Shown in pieces: positions 27,233-35,834 of a DNA stretch of 64,000 nt. Source of the stretch: JBCCQL01 sp039414355. Its GTDB lineage: Bacteria > Planctomycetota > Planctomycetia > Pirellulales > Lacipirellulaceae. The position numbers and the translations under genes are program-made. The stretch lies in the NCBI GenBank assembly GCA_039414355.1, contig JBCDJN010000001.1, positions 74,107 to 138,106 on the forward strand, in the 5' to 3' direction. Position 1 is the first letter of the stretch; every line of letters begins with the position of its first letter. Below the pieces are notes generated by a model. The model ran no database searches, had not been told where the DNA came from, and saw only the letters and a program-made list of their open reading frames with translations.

Positions 27233-27915
27233 ATCCTTTTGATTCGGTCTCGGTAAGTGGTGGGGTCGCCGCCGCCGAAGACGGCGGTTCCGGCCACCAG
27301 CAAGTCGGCGCCGGCCGCAATGCAGTCGGCTGCCGTGTCGTCGTTCACGCCGCCGTCAACTTCCAGCAGCGCGTCGCAGTTCGGGTGATCGCGTAGCCAA
27401 CGGAGCTTATCCAGCGCCACGGGGTTGAACGCCTGACCGCCGAAGCCCGGCATGACGCTCATAACGAGGATCAGGTCGCAGTGGGGCAGGGCGGGCTCGA
27501 TCTGCTCAATCGGCATCGGCGGGTTGAGCGAAAGCCCCGCCACGGCGCCCAACTCGCGGATGCGCTCCAGCAGCGCCGCCGGCTCGGGCACCACTTCGGC
27601 GTGGAAGGTGATGGCGTCGGCGCCCGCCTCGCGGTAGCGGTCGGCGTAGTCGGCCGGGTTGTCGATCATCAGGTGCACGTCCAGCGGCAGCGGCGTGACC
27701 TTGCGGATCGCTTCGATCACCGGCAGACCGAACGAGAGGTTCGGGACGAAGTGCCCGTCCATCACGTCCAGGTGCAGGGCGTGGGCGCCCGCCTCTTCGG
27801 CGGCGTGAACCTCCCGCTCCAGGTTCGCAAAGTCGCACGCCAGCACACTCGGCAGCACGTGCGGCGCCGGTTCTCGGAGACGGGACAGTACGGACTGACG
27901 ATCAAGCGGCGGCAT
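27208..27915 (-). CDS. rpe: ribulose-phosphate 3-epimerase
   Basis: A 235-residue TIM-barrel enzyme that interconverts ribulose 5-phosphate and xylulose 5-phosphate in the pentose phosphate pathway. The metal-binding and catalytic motifs are intact: LHLDVMDGHFVPNLSFG, LDVHLMIDNP, MSVMPGFGGQAF and VDGGVND, plus the phosphate-binding GTAVFGG. The start at 27915 is the ATG before PPLDRQSVL; a longer frame to 28068 has no coding character. The final residues (SAGAGSG) are encoded by a short-unit repeat array and are probably not functional. The next gene downstream is the degenerate histidine phosphatase. Confidence 0.96.
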   Translation of the reverse strand: MPPLDRQSVLSRLREPAPHVLPSVLACDFANLEREVHAAEEAGAHALHLDVMDGHFVPNLSFGLPVIEAIRKVTPLPLDVHLMIDNPADYADRYREAGADAITFHAEVVPEPAALLERIRELGAVAGLSLNPPMPIEQIEPALPHCDLILVMSVMPGFGGQAFNPVALDKLRWLRDHPNCDALLEVDGGVNDDTAADCIAAGADLLVAGTAVFGGGDPTTYRDRIKRMSAGAGSG

Positions 27916-28278
27916 CGGCTGCCTGCGGGGGTTTCGCCTGGGAAGAATGCGTCGCTGGCGAAGGCGTGTTGCTCGCTGTTGGGCGTGCGATGGCGTTTCG
28001 CTCGCCTCTGACGGTGCGGCCCGGTTTCGGGCTCGGTCTCTCGCGAATCGGCCGTGCTCACCCGCCAATCGTAACCGCCGGCGTCGAGCGTCGGCGCTGA
28101 TTATCGGCGGCGTGGCCCCTCCCAGTGTTACCAGAACCCTCGCGTTTTGACGCCTTGGCGGCCGCTACGCAAGCGGTCGCGCCGACCCGGCCGCGGCGCC
28201 CGAAGCCACAGCGATTGACACCGCCGGCCACAAGTGCAATCGACAAAAGCACTTGGAGCGGATCCGCCGCCGAGACGC
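27916..28278. other. 363-bp intergenic region with a stem-loop after scpB
   Basis: No gene was accepted in this stretch between scpB and rpe. CAAGTGC (28231-28237) and GCACTTG (28249-28255) form a perfect 7-bp stem 24 bases after the scpB stop on the minus strand, a plausible terminator. The rpe promoter should lie nearer 27916-28100 but was not recognised. Confidence 0.4.
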
Positions 28279-29013
28279 TCAATCGTCGATCTCGGCTACC
28301 CGCGGCAGTTGTTTTGGGTCCGCGATGCGGAAAACCCTCAGAAAACGGTCGGTCGTGCGGTAGTGCGGCTCGTGGTGCGTGCCGCCGTCTTCCTCGCCCC
28401 GATCCAGGCGAACCAGCCCCCGCCGCACCAACGCCGCCAGCAGCGAGCCGCTCGGCGTGCCCCGCATCTGGTCGATGCTCGCCTGCGTTAGTGGTTGCTT
28501 GTAGGCGACCAGGGCGAGCACCTCCATCGCGGCGCCGGTGAGCTGGAACTCCTTGAGACGGCCGTGGAACTTGTCGCGCATGCGGTGCAGCTCGGGCAGC
28601 AACGCCAGCTGGTAACCGTCGGGCGTCGCCTCGATCCGGTAGGCGGCGCCGTCGCGCTCGTAGCCGGCGTTCAGCTCGGCGATCGCTTCCCGCACTTCGT
28701 CCGGCGTGACGTCGCGCATGCGCGACGCGAGTTGCTCGGCCGTGCCGCCGCCCTGCTCGGCGCCGACGAACAAGATCGCCTCGACGATGCTCGCCGGGCT
28801 GACCTCGCATGGGTCGCGCTCGGGCGCCGACGTACTTGGTTCGTCCGACGCGGTCGCTTCGCCTTCGCCCGGCGCGCCACCGGACGAAGTTCCCTCCGCA
28901 GGAGTGCTGAGCATCTGCGCGAAGGCGGCGTTGAGTCGCTCGATCGAGAGCGGCGCCGCATCGGACGCGTCCGATGATGGGTCGTTGTCGTCGTTAGGCT
29001 CTTCGGGCGTCAC
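28279..29013 (-). CDS. scpB: SMC-Scp complex subunit ScpB
   Basis: A 244-residue protein. Residues of about 1-75 are acidic and low-complexity; the rest is the double winged-helix ScpB fold (EAILFVGAEQGGGTAEQLAS, EVLALVAYKQPLTQASIDQM, then RGTPSGSLLAALVRRGLVR). ScpB works with ScpA and SMC to condense and segregate the chromosome; neither partner is in this window. A GTG at 29013, 10 bases after the stop codon of the upstream zinc-ribbon gene, is preferred as start; the longer frame to 29175 overlaps that gene. The long acidic N-terminus is an addition to the usual 180-200 residue family length. Confidence 0.92.
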   Translation of the reverse strand: MTPEEPNDDNDPSSDASDAAPLSIERLNAAFAQMLSTPAEGTSSGGAPGEGEATASDEPSTSAPERDPCEVSPASIVEAILFVGAEQGGGTAEQLASRMRDVTPDEVREAIAELNAGYERDGAAYRIEATPDGYQLALLPELHRMRDKFHGRLKEFQLTGAAMEVLALVAYKQPLTQASIDQMRGTPSGSLLAALVRRGLVRLDRGEEDGGTHHEPHYRTTDRFLRVFRIADPKQLPRVAEIDD

Positions 29014-29023
29014 GCCGCGAAGC

Positions 29024-30934
29024 CTACTTGCCCGCGGGCGACGCGGGCAAGGCGGACGTGCGTGGCGCTGCGCCGAAACCGTCGAGGCTGATGGCATGGC
29101 CGAGCCAGATCGCCTCGTTGGCGAGCCCCGTGTAGCCCTCGACCTGTTCGGCCGGCGAATCAACCACGGAGCCAATCACCGCCATCTCGGCGCCGAGCCC
29201 GTTGGGCAACGCCTCGGGCGTCAGCACCACCACCTCCGTGCCGTCGGCGATCTGGAACCGGTACTCGGTTACGGACCCCGCGGGCGTGCCCGCGTTGGGA
29301 GCGGCGGCAAAGAACACCCCGCCGTGCGGCCGGTCGCCCCACGCCAGCCAACGCTGCGAGACTTGCCGCGTGTCCGCGGCGACGTGGGCATGGTCGAACA
29401 ACTGGGCGAACAGATCGATCGCCTGAGTCCGCTCCACCGCGTCGGCGGTTTCGAGCCGCGTCATCCGCTCCGCGACTTCGCACAGCTTGGCGTAGGAGCG
29501 TCCGATGGCGAGCGCGCCGCCGTCGGCCAGGCGATTCGACGCCACCGTGGCAGCCGCCTCCGGGGCGCCGACCAGGGCTTGGGCAAGTTCCGCCGGCACG
29601 TAGGTCGGCCCGGCTGGGAGCACCCGCGGCGGGGCAATCGGCGCCTGCGGCTGCGGTTGCTCGGTCATCTCCGGAGGCTCGGCCCCAAACGGCGCCGACA
29701 TTGCGGCCACCAGATCGCCAGGGATTTCTTGCGAGTTGGCAGGGGGCGGAAAGCCCGTCGGGGCATCGGTTGTTGCCGTGTCCGAAGGCGCCGGCGCCAA
29801 CGGCTCGGAGGACTCAAACGTGGCTTGCTCCACCGGCGAGGGCGCCGCCTCGCCCTCCGGCGTCGCCGCCGGCAGGGTTTCGATCGGCAAGTCGGCGAGC
29901 AACTCGGGCGCGGGCTCAATCGCTTCCGCCTGCGCTGCAGAGTCTTCGGCCGGGGCGAAGGGCGGGGGAGGCGTAAGTTCATCGCTGGGAGAATCGGGCA
30001 GCCTGTCGTCATCCGCCGTTGCACCGGCTTCGGCTTCGGCGTTGAGCAGCGCTAGCACGCCCAGCGTGTCGTAGCCCGGCCCGCCGAGGGTGACCAAGCC
30101 GGCGTATCCGCCCGCCAGTCCAATCACCGTGCCAACGCCAACCGCCGCTACGGTGCGAAGGCGTGACCATCCGCTGCGGGCCGAACCAGCCGGCGTGCGG
30201 CGGACGCTCGCCACCAGCTCGTCGGCGGCGAGGTCGGCCGGCGGAGAAAGGCCAAGGCTTGAAGCCGCTGCGGCGGCTGGGTCTTCGAGCGGGATGTCGA
30301 AGTCCTCTTCGAGCGCCGACGGCGTCGAGGCAGCGGCGATTTCCTCTTCGTCCAGCCGGTGGCCGCCGGGCATGAGGGTCCCCATCGCGCTCGACGGCGT
30401 CGGCGTCGCGATGGGTCCATCGACGACCGAATCGTGATCGCTGTCGACCGACGGCGCCGCGCTCGCTTGGGCTTCGGGCGCCTCGGCCGCGTCGGGAGTG
30501 AGGCTCCGCAGCTTGTCGAACAGCGCGCCGATCTCCGCGGGCGGGGCGTCCTCGGCGGCGGGCTCGCGACTGGGCGGCGCGGGCGCCGGTGCGCCACCGA
30601 ATCCGGGGATGGTGTCGTCGGCCGACTTAGCAGCCGCACCGGTGGGTGTTTCGATTTCGGCCGGCGTCGTTTCCGCCGGCGAGGCGATGTTGGCCGCTTC
30701 TTCAAGCCGCCGGCGAAGCTCCGCCAACGGATCGGCGCCCGCCGACGCGAGGCCGATGCCCGAGACCGCGGGGTCTGCCGAGTCGACGCTTGGCGGGTCG
30801 ATCGCCGGCGTCGCTCGCAACTGCCGGGGCAACTCTTTGCCGCACTCGGGGCAGCAGCCCGGCGTGTCCGTGGCGTTCACAGACTCCAGGGGCAGCACCG
30901 CATTGCAGTAAGGGCAAACAGCCTGTCGATCCAT
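29024..30934 (-). CDS. zinc-ribbon single-pass membrane protein of unknown function
   Basis: A 636-residue protein. It opens with a zinc ribbon (VCPYCNAVLPL, then CCPECGKELP), followed by a long acidic Pro/Ala-rich disordered region. A single membrane helix near residues 265-290 (VAAVGVGTVIGLAGGYAGLV) is followed by a second disordered stretch to about residue 460, and then a compact C-terminal domain (about 470-630) with YAKLCEVAERMTRLETADAV and VTEYRFQIADGTEVVVLTP. The zinc ribbon should be cytoplasmic and the C-terminal domain extracytoplasmic. The arrangement recurs in planctomycetes but no functional family was recognised. It is 10 bases upstream of scpB and probably co-transcribed with it. 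Confidence 0.75.
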   Translation of the reverse strand: MDRQAVCPYCNAVLPLESVNATDTPGCCPECGKELPRQLRATPAIDPPSVDSADPAVSGIGLASAGADPLAELRRRLEEAANIASPAETTPAEIETPTGAAAKSADDTIPGFGGAPAPAPPSREPAAEDAPPAEIGALFDKLRSLTPDAAEAPEAQASAAPSVDSDHDSVVDGPIATPTPSSAMGTLMPGGHRLDEEEIAAASTPSALEEDFDIPLEDPAAAAASSLGLSPPADLAADELVASVRRTPAGSARSGWSRLRTVAAVGVGTVIGLAGGYAGLVTLGGPGYDTLGVLALLNAEAEAGATADDDRLPDSPSDELTPPPPFAPAEDSAAQAEAIEPAPELLADLPIETLPAATPEGEAAPSPVEQATFESSEPLAPAPSDTATTDAPTGFPPPANSQEIPGDLVAAMSAPFGAEPPEMTEQPQPQAPIAPPRVLPAGPTYVPAELAQALVGAPEAAATVASNRLADGGALAIGRSYAKLCEVAERMTRLETADAVERTQAIDLFAQLFDHAHVAADTRQVSQRWLAWGDRPHGGVFFAAAPNAGTPAGSVTEYRFQIADGTEVVVLTPEALPNGLGAEMAVIGSVVDSPAEQVEGYTGLANEAIWLGHAISLDGFGAAPRTSALPASPAGK

Positions 30935-31099
30935 CGCGGTGGTCTCCGTTGCGAAGGCGGCGGCGGCCGGAGCCGCTCGGGCTATCGATTGGGTCGCCCC
31001 ACGCGGGGCGGGCAGGGTGAGTTCGTCCCAACTTGGATTTGGGCGTCAAACTCTACGACACGGCAACTGGCCTTTAAGCTTCGCCAGCACGCCGTCGGT

Positions 31100-31156
31100 A
31101 TTCTGCCGTTTTCGCCACGCCGGCAACATCCCGAAAGGCGTGGCGACCGGCGGAAT
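31100..31156 (-). terminator. two-part stem-loop after the M32 carboxypeptidase gene
   Basis: An outer stem ATTCTGCCG (31100-31108) with CGGCGGAAT (31148-31156) and an inner stem CGCCACGCC (31113-31121) with GGCGTGGCG (31137-31145) are separated by a small internal loop. It begins about 65 bases after the M32 stop codon on the minus strand. The outer stem has one mismatch that would be a G-U pair only in plus-strand RNA. Confidence 0.5.
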
Positions 31157-31222
31157 CCGACCGCTCCACGCGACCGCCCCGGCAGACTCTCCTCATCAGC
31201 GAAGGGTTGCGGCCGCCGGGCG

Positions 31223-32731
31223 TCACGCAGCGCCGTACAGGGAACCGTACTTGGCCCTCAGATGAGCCATCAGCGGCTCGTGGCTCAGCGGTTTGCCGGT
31301 CACGCGCTCTGCTAGCTGCGGAGCGCCGTACCGGCGGCCGTGTTGATGGACATGGGTACGCAGCCAATCGCGTAAGGGTTGGAATTCCCCCTGGGCGAAC
31401 TGCTCGTCCAGGTCGCCCAAGGCGTCGTGGGCGGCGTCGAACATCTGCGACGCGTAGAGGTTGCCCAGCGTGTAGGTGGGGAAGTAGCCGATCAGCCCGC
31501 AGCTCCAGTGCACGTCTTGCAGCACGCCGTCGGCGTCGTTGGGCGGGGTGATGCCGAGGTACTGCTGGTACTTCTCGTTCCACGCTGCTGGCAGGTCGGC
31601 GACCGGCAGGTCGCCGGCTAGGAGGGCTTGCTCGAGTTCAAACCGCACGATGATGTGCAGGTTGTAGGTGGCTTCATCAGCCTCGACGCGGATGAGCGAG
31701 GGGCGGGCCTCGTTGATGGCAAAGTAGAAGTCGTCCAGCTCCACGCCCTTAATCGCGGCGGGGAACTGTTCGCCGAGCGGGCCGAACCAGTGTTTCCAGA
31801 ACGCGTGGCTGCGGCCGACCAGGTTTTCCCACATCCGCGACTGCGACTCGTGGATGCCCAGCGACACCGCCTCGCCGGTGGGCAGCCCGTAGCGGTCGGC
31901 GGGCAGGCCCTGCTCGTAGAGGCCGTGGCCCGCTTCGTGGAGGATGCTGTAGAAGGCGCTCGAAAACTCCTGCGCGTCGTACCGTGTGGTGAGCCGAACG
32001 TCCTGCGGACCGGCGCCGCCACAGAACGGGTGAGCCGTGACGTCCAGCCGGCCGGAGTTGAAATCAAAGCCAATCGCCTCGGCGACGCGTTTGCCGAAGG
32101 TGCGTTGCGCGGCGATCTTGTAGTCACGCTCCAGCACGCGCACCGGCGGCTGCTTGCCGCTGGCGACGATCGCTTCGACCAGCGGCGCCAGCTCCGCGCG
32201 CAGGGCACCCAGCACCTTGGTGAGATTGGCGACCGTCTCACCCGGCTCGTAGTCGTTGAGCAGCGCGTCGTAGGGCGACTCGTCGTAGCCCAGCGCCTCC
32301 GCCTCCTGCCGCTTCAGGCCGATCATCTTCTCCAGGTGCGGCTGAAAGCTGGCGAAGTCGTCCGCCTGCCGCGCATCACGCCACGCCTTCTGGGCGAGGC
32401 TCGCCGTGCGGCTCAGTTCTTCGACGAGCTTGGGCGGCAGCTTGGTCCGCTTGTTGAAGTCGCGGCGCATCTCGCGCACGTCGGCGGCTTCAACCGAATC
32501 GGCTTTGTCCAGCCCGTCCGCTTCGCACTCGCCGAGCCACTCACCCACCTGCGGGTCGGTCCGCCGCGCGTGCACCAGCTTCGCTAGATACGCCACCTGC
32601 TCCGCCCGATAATCACCGGCCGCCGGCGGGAGGTAGGTCTCCTCGTCCCAGAACAGCAGGTCCTGCGTCGAGGTGAGCAGAGCCGTCTCGCGGGCGTGGG
32701 CGACGAGCTTATCGTAGGCGGATTCAGACAC
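31223..32731 (-). CDS. M32-family metallocarboxypeptidase (Taq type)
   Basis: A 502-residue cytosolic zinc carboxypeptidase that removes C-terminal residues from peptides. The zinc site HExxH is present (ILHEAGHGLYEQGLP), and the downstream family motif with the third metal ligand is GIHESQSRMWENLVGRS. Further typical segments are DVRLTTRYDAQEF and the C-terminal VHWSCGLIGYFPTYTLGNLY. The length of about 500 residues is normal for the family. The M32 gene starts 98 bases from the divergent deacetylase gene, so the two promoters share that gap. Confidence 0.96.
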   Translation of the reverse strand: MSESAYDKLVAHARETALLTSTQDLLFWDEETYLPPAAGDYRAEQVAYLAKLVHARRTDPQVGEWLGECEADGLDKADSVEAADVREMRRDFNKRTKLPPKLVEELSRTASLAQKAWRDARQADDFASFQPHLEKMIGLKRQEAEALGYDESPYDALLNDYEPGETVANLTKVLGALRAELAPLVEAIVASGKQPPVRVLERDYKIAAQRTFGKRVAEAIGFDFNSGRLDVTAHPFCGGAGPQDVRLTTRYDAQEFSSAFYSILHEAGHGLYEQGLPADRYGLPTGEAVSLGIHESQSRMWENLVGRSHAFWKHWFGPLGEQFPAAIKGVELDDFYFAINEARPSLIRVEADEATYNLHIIVRFELEQALLAGDLPVADLPAAWNEKYQQYLGITPPNDADGVLQDVHWSCGLIGYFPTYTLGNLYASQMFDAAHDALGDLDEQFAQGEFQPLRDWLRTHVHQHGRRYGAPQLAERVTGKPLSHEPLMAHLRAKYGSLYGAA

Positions 32732-32829
32732 GGAACGACCTTTCTAGGGACCGCAACAGAGAGCGACTCGCCGGCTATGATGAGGCTGACACGACGCTAG
32801 CTTTTTGGATCTTCAAGCCGAGTTCTACC

Positions 32830-33534
32830 TTGTTGGACGCTCTGGTCGTAGCTCCCCACCCCGACGACGCCGAGCTGGGCATGGCCGGCGGCATCCTCCG
32901 CATGCAGGCCGAGGGGCTGCGGGTGGGCGTGCTGGACCTGACAAGTGGGGAGCCAACACCGCACGGTTCGCTGGAAACGCGGGCCGCCGAGACGGCCGCC
33001 GCTACGGAGATCCTGGGCTTGGCGTGGCGGGAGAACCTGGGCCTGCCCAACCGCAGCCTGGAGCCAACGCTCGCCGCCCGGGCGGCCCTAGCAGGCGTGA
33101 TCCGCCGGACGCGGCCGCGGTGGCTCTTCGCCCCGTACTGGGAAGACGCCCACCCGGACCACACCGCCGCCACGAAGCTGGTGGACGACGCCCGCTTCTG
33201 GGCCAAGCTCACCAAGACCGACCGCACGCCGCACCCGCTGCCCGGCGAGCCGCACCACCCGGAGCGGATCTACAACTACTACTGCGTGCACCTGAGGCTG
33301 GCGCCGCAGCCGGCGTTTGTGCTGGACATCAGCGAGCACTGGGAGCAGAAGCTCGCCAGCATCCAGGCGTACCAGAGCCAGTTCATCACCGGCCGGCCAA
33401 CAACGCCGCCGACGTTCGTCGACAAACTCACCGCCGAAGCCGCCTACTGGGGCAAGACCATCGGCGCCGCTTACGGCGAGCCCTACACCTGCCGGGAGCC
33501 GCTAGGTCTGAGCGGGTTTGGGGGGCTGGTGTAA
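32830..33534 (+). CDS. bshB1: PIG-L/LmbE-family deacetylase, BshB1-like
   Basis: A 234-residue metal-dependent deacetylase. The zinc-binding motif HPDDAELG is at the N-terminus and the second one, HPDHTAATK, lies near residue 110. The overall length and the segments GMAGGILRMQAEG and EIYNYYCVHL-like YNYYCVHLRL match the bacillithiol biosynthesis deacetylase BshB1. It hydrolyses the acetyl group of GlcNAc-malate. Other PIG-L deacetylases have the same zinc site, so the substrate is likely rather than certain, and bshA and bshC are not in this window. The start is TTG at 32830. A possible -10 element TATGAT lies about 55 bases upstream. Confidence 0.78.
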   Translation: MLDALVVAPHPDDAELGMAGGILRMQAEGLRVGVLDLTSGEPTPHGSLETRAAETAAATEILGLAWRENLGLPNRSLEPTLAARAALAGVIRRTRPRWLFAPYWEDAHPDHTAATKLVDDARFWAKLTKTDRTPHPLPGEPHHPERIYNYYCVHLRLAPQPAFVLDISEHWEQKLASIQAYQSQFITGRPTTPPTFVDKLTAEAAYWGKTIGAAYGEPYTCREPLGLSGFGGLV

Positions 33535-33541
33535 AGCTGGC

Positions 33542-33631
33542 CTCTGCGTCTCTGCGTCTCTGCGTCTCTGCGTCTCTGCGTCTCTGCGTCTCTGCGAGAA
33601 ACCGTTCGGCGAGACTCTCGCGGAGACGCAG
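33542..33631 (+). repeat. 8-bp tandem repeat (CTCTGCGT) with inverted partner
   Basis: Six perfect copies of CTCTGCGT (33542-33589) and a seventh imperfect copy (to 33597) begin 7 bases after the preceding stop codon. CTGCGTCTCTGCGAGA (33584-33599) then pairs with TCTCGCGGAGACGCAG (33616-33631) with a single G-U position, closing a hairpin with a 16-base loop. The array lies between two plus-strand genes. Confidence 0.9.
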
Positions 33632-33675
33632 AAGGTTCATGACTTCGTCATCATTCGAGCTTCGGGGCCTCTGAG

Positions 33676-33963
33676 ATGAGTGAAGCGGAAACCCCCGACG
33701 ACCAACGCATCACGCTGAGTCTGATCTTCAGTCGGCTCACGATTGCTTGCGTTGGGCTCGGCGTGGTGATCTTGCTGCTGGGCCGCGATAGCACCGTGAG
33801 GCTTGGCTTCATGATTGGCGGCGTCTTCTTCGTGGGCTGCCTGTGGGTGTGCTTTTCACTGTGCGGCAACGAGGTGGTGAAGCGGCTCCACCTGGCCAGC
33901 CAGCGTCGGCGAAGTGCTTCCGAGGATTCGTCCTCAAGCCCGGGCGCCGGTTCTGACGATTGA
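33676..33963 (+). CDS. small two-helix membrane protein
   Basis: A 95-residue protein. Two hydrophobic helices (LTIACVGLGVVILLLG and LGFMIGGVFFVGCLWVCFSL) are joined by a short RDSTVR loop. The N-terminus is acidic and the C-terminal 35 residues are basic then serine-rich, ending SSSSPGAGSDD. The arrangement suggests an inner-membrane protein with both ends in the cytoplasm. It lies between a short-unit repeat array and the lipoprotein gene, and may be co-transcribed with the latter, which starts 72 bases downstream. No family was recognised. Confidence 0.65.
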   Translation: MSEAETPDDQRITLSLIFSRLTIACVGLGVVILLLGRDSTVRLGFMIGGVFFVGCLWVCFSLCGNEVVKRLHLASQRRRSASEDSSSSPGAGSDD

Positions 33964-34035
33964 GACGATGATGCGGCCGTGCTCTGCGCGGGCCGTTTGC
34001 TAGCAGGGGGGCCTGCCGGCGCCGATTTCCGCCTG

Positions 34036-35412
34036 ATGGTTCTTCGCCCCCCACGTCTGCTATCGCTGCTGCTTGCCGGCTGCCTGCTCGCCGGCTCGGG
34101 GTGCACGCTCATCCTGCCGGAAGTCTCGCAGCAGCCGGTGCTGCACAACCCCTTCCCGCAGCTCAGCCGCGTGGCGGTGGCGCCGTTCTTCAACCAGAGC
34201 GATGAGAAGACCGTCGACGGCCGCGAGTTCGCCATGGCCTACTACGGCGAGCTGCAGGCGGTCCGCGGCTACGAGGTGGTGCCCGTGGGCGTGGTGGAAG
34301 AAGCCATCATCCGCCACGCGGTTGACCTCTCCAGCCCCGGCGAAGCGAGGCGGCTGGCCAACATCCTCGGCGTTGACGCCGTGGTGGTGGGCTCCGTGAC
34401 GGACTACTCCATCTACTACCCGCCGCGCTGCGGGATGCGGGTGGAGTGGTACGCGGCGAACCCCGGCTTCCACCCCATCCCCGCCGGCTACGGCCTGCCT
34501 TGGGGGACCCCGGACGAAGAGTACATTCCAGACGACTTGGTTTACGCCGCGGAGATGGAGCTGGCGCGTGAGCAGATGGAGACGCAAGCGCCCGAGTGCT
34601 ACGCCGGCTGCGACTCTCTGCCGGCGCCGCCAGCCTTCGCGCCGCCCAACACGGCAAGTCCGATCCCAACGATGATGGCGCCGCCAATGCGTCGTTCGCC
34701 AGCCGCGCCGCCGAACGACTTCGATCAGCTGCCCTCGGTGGAGTCGCTCCCCGAGCCACCGCCATCTGGTCCGTCAGGTGGAAGCGGCGGAGGCGTGAGT
34801 GGCGACGGCTGGAACGCGCCGGGTGGCCAGTTCGACGAGGATGACGAAGAGGACTTCGACTCGGCAGATTCTCAACCGGCCGCTGGCGGTGGCGGCGGTG
34901 GTGGCAACAGCGGCGGCCGCGACGATGACGGCGCCGGCGGCTCACAGGATCGTTCGGCAAACAACCCTTCGCGCGAAGTGACCCAAACGAGCCACACCAC
35001 TGCCAGCGCAAGCAACGCCGGCGGCATGCCAAACGCGATGAGCGACACAACCGAAGCGTTCGGCGCGAGTGATTCAATCGACGCCACCCCGCCGCTGCCG
35101 GTCGATTGGCCCGACGCACGGGGTTTTACGCCGCCCGGCCCGTCGCCCATTCGCCCGCCCTGCATGCCGAGCAGCAAGCCGGTTATGACGCATACACGGG
35201 TGTTCCGGGGCTCGGACCCCGACTTCACGGCGGCGCTTGCCAGTTATGTCAGTTTTCGGGACGACGCGCGGTTCGGGGGCTGGCAGTCTTATCTTGAACG
35301 GCGGGACGACTTCATCCGCTTCTGCGCGCACCTGCACCTGGCGGAGATGCTGACCGCGCGCGGCGGCGGCGGAGAAACGCGTGTGGTGCGGCGTTGGTCT
35401 GAGAGCCGATAG
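34036..35412 (+). CDS. lipoprotein with CsgG/LpoB-like N-terminal domain and low-complexity region
   Basis: A 458-residue protein. The signal segment LLLAGCLLAGSGC ends in a lipobox. The first domain (about 30-160) has the SRVAVAPFFNQSDEKTVDG start and LGVDAVVVGSVTDYS core seen in outer-membrane lipoproteins of the CsgG/LpoB/GNA1162 type, which assemble around secretion or peptidoglycan machines. Residues of about 190-340 are a glycine-, proline- and aspartate-rich low-complexity region. A C-terminal domain (about 370-458) contains HTRVFRGSDPDFTAALASYV and ends in an arginine-rich tail. The ATG at 34036 is preferred because it begins the signal peptide; the frame extends to 33979. The exact role is unknown. 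Confidence 0.75.
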   Translation: MVLRPPRLLSLLLAGCLLAGSGCTLILPEVSQQPVLHNPFPQLSRVAVAPFFNQSDEKTVDGREFAMAYYGELQAVRGYEVVPVGVVEEAIIRHAVDLSSPGEARRLANILGVDAVVVGSVTDYSIYYPPRCGMRVEWYAANPGFHPIPAGYGLPWGTPDEEYIPDDLVYAAEMELAREQMETQAPECYAGCDSLPAPPAFAPPNTASPIPTMMAPPMRRSPAAPPNDFDQLPSVESLPEPPPSGPSGGSGGGVSGDGWNAPGGQFDEDDEEDFDSADSQPAAGGGGGGGNSGGRDDDGAGGSQDRSANNPSREVTQTSHTTASASNAGGMPNAMSDTTEAFGASDSIDATPPLPVDWPDARGFTPPGPSPIRPPCMPSSKPVMTHTRVFRGSDPDFTAALASYVSFRDDARFGGWQSYLERRDDFIRFCAHLHLAEMLTARGGGGETRVVRRWSESR

Positions 35413-35609
35413 GAACACGCGGAAGGCGCCCGCCCCGCTTGTTGCTAACGGACTGTGCGACGGGCCCGGCCCCCCGCCCGCGGCGCCTTCTTCCCCCGCA
35501 CCCGCACCCCGCTAGGCGAACGCCCGGCGGCCCGCTCGGCCCGGCAAACCCAACGCCCGGCCCCGCGCGGCGCCCCGCCGACCGCCGCCGACCCGCACGG
35601 AGGCCCCGC
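35413..35609 (+). other. extremely GC- and C-rich leader before a small gene
   Basis: This 197-base stretch has only 16 A or T in the 120 bases 35461-35580 (87% GC by hand count), and C greatly exceeds G on the plus strand. It is the untranslated leader of the 73-residue gene or part of it if an upstream start is used, but the encoded Pro/Arg-only sequence is not protein-like. It contains no clear hairpin that dominates. It could serve as a rut-like Rho loading site or a structured leader. Confidence 0.45.
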
Positions 35610-35831
35610 GTGTCTGACGACGTCAATGTGCTCGCCTTGGTCAAGGGCAACGAACGCTACGTGTTCCTCTACGACGACTCGCAGCAGGCCGAAGCGCTCC
35701 GCGCCCTCGGCCGCCAAGCGTCCGACCCAGAGCTGAGCTTCACCTGGCACGACGCCGCGATCCTCTCCAAGAAGATCCGCGCCCAGGCCCGCAGCAACTC
35801 CAGCCGCTTCAGCGAGACGACGGTGGAGTAG
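35610..35831 (+). CDS. small conserved-looking protein of unknown function
   Basis: A 73-residue protein that starts at GTG (35610), 6 bases after a strong GGAGG ribosome binding site. The sequence is soluble and mixed alpha/beta (NVLALVKGNERYVFLYDD, then QQAEALRALGRQASDPELS) and ends with a polar KKIRAQARSNSSRF tail. The frame is open up to 35439, but that part encodes only low-complexity Pro/Arg and is unlikely to be translated. No family was recognised. A short-unit array begins 4 bases after the stop, and the XerC/D-type recombinase gene follows. Confidence 0.7.
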   Translation: MSDDVNVLALVKGNERYVFLYDDSQQAEALRALGRQASDPELSFTWHDAAILSKKIRAQARSNSSRFSETTVE

Positions 35832-35834
35832 CGC

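Noticed and set aside
33542..33597. Possible CRISPR-like array
   Set aside because: Units are 8 bp and directly adjacent, with no spacers and no cas genes in the window.
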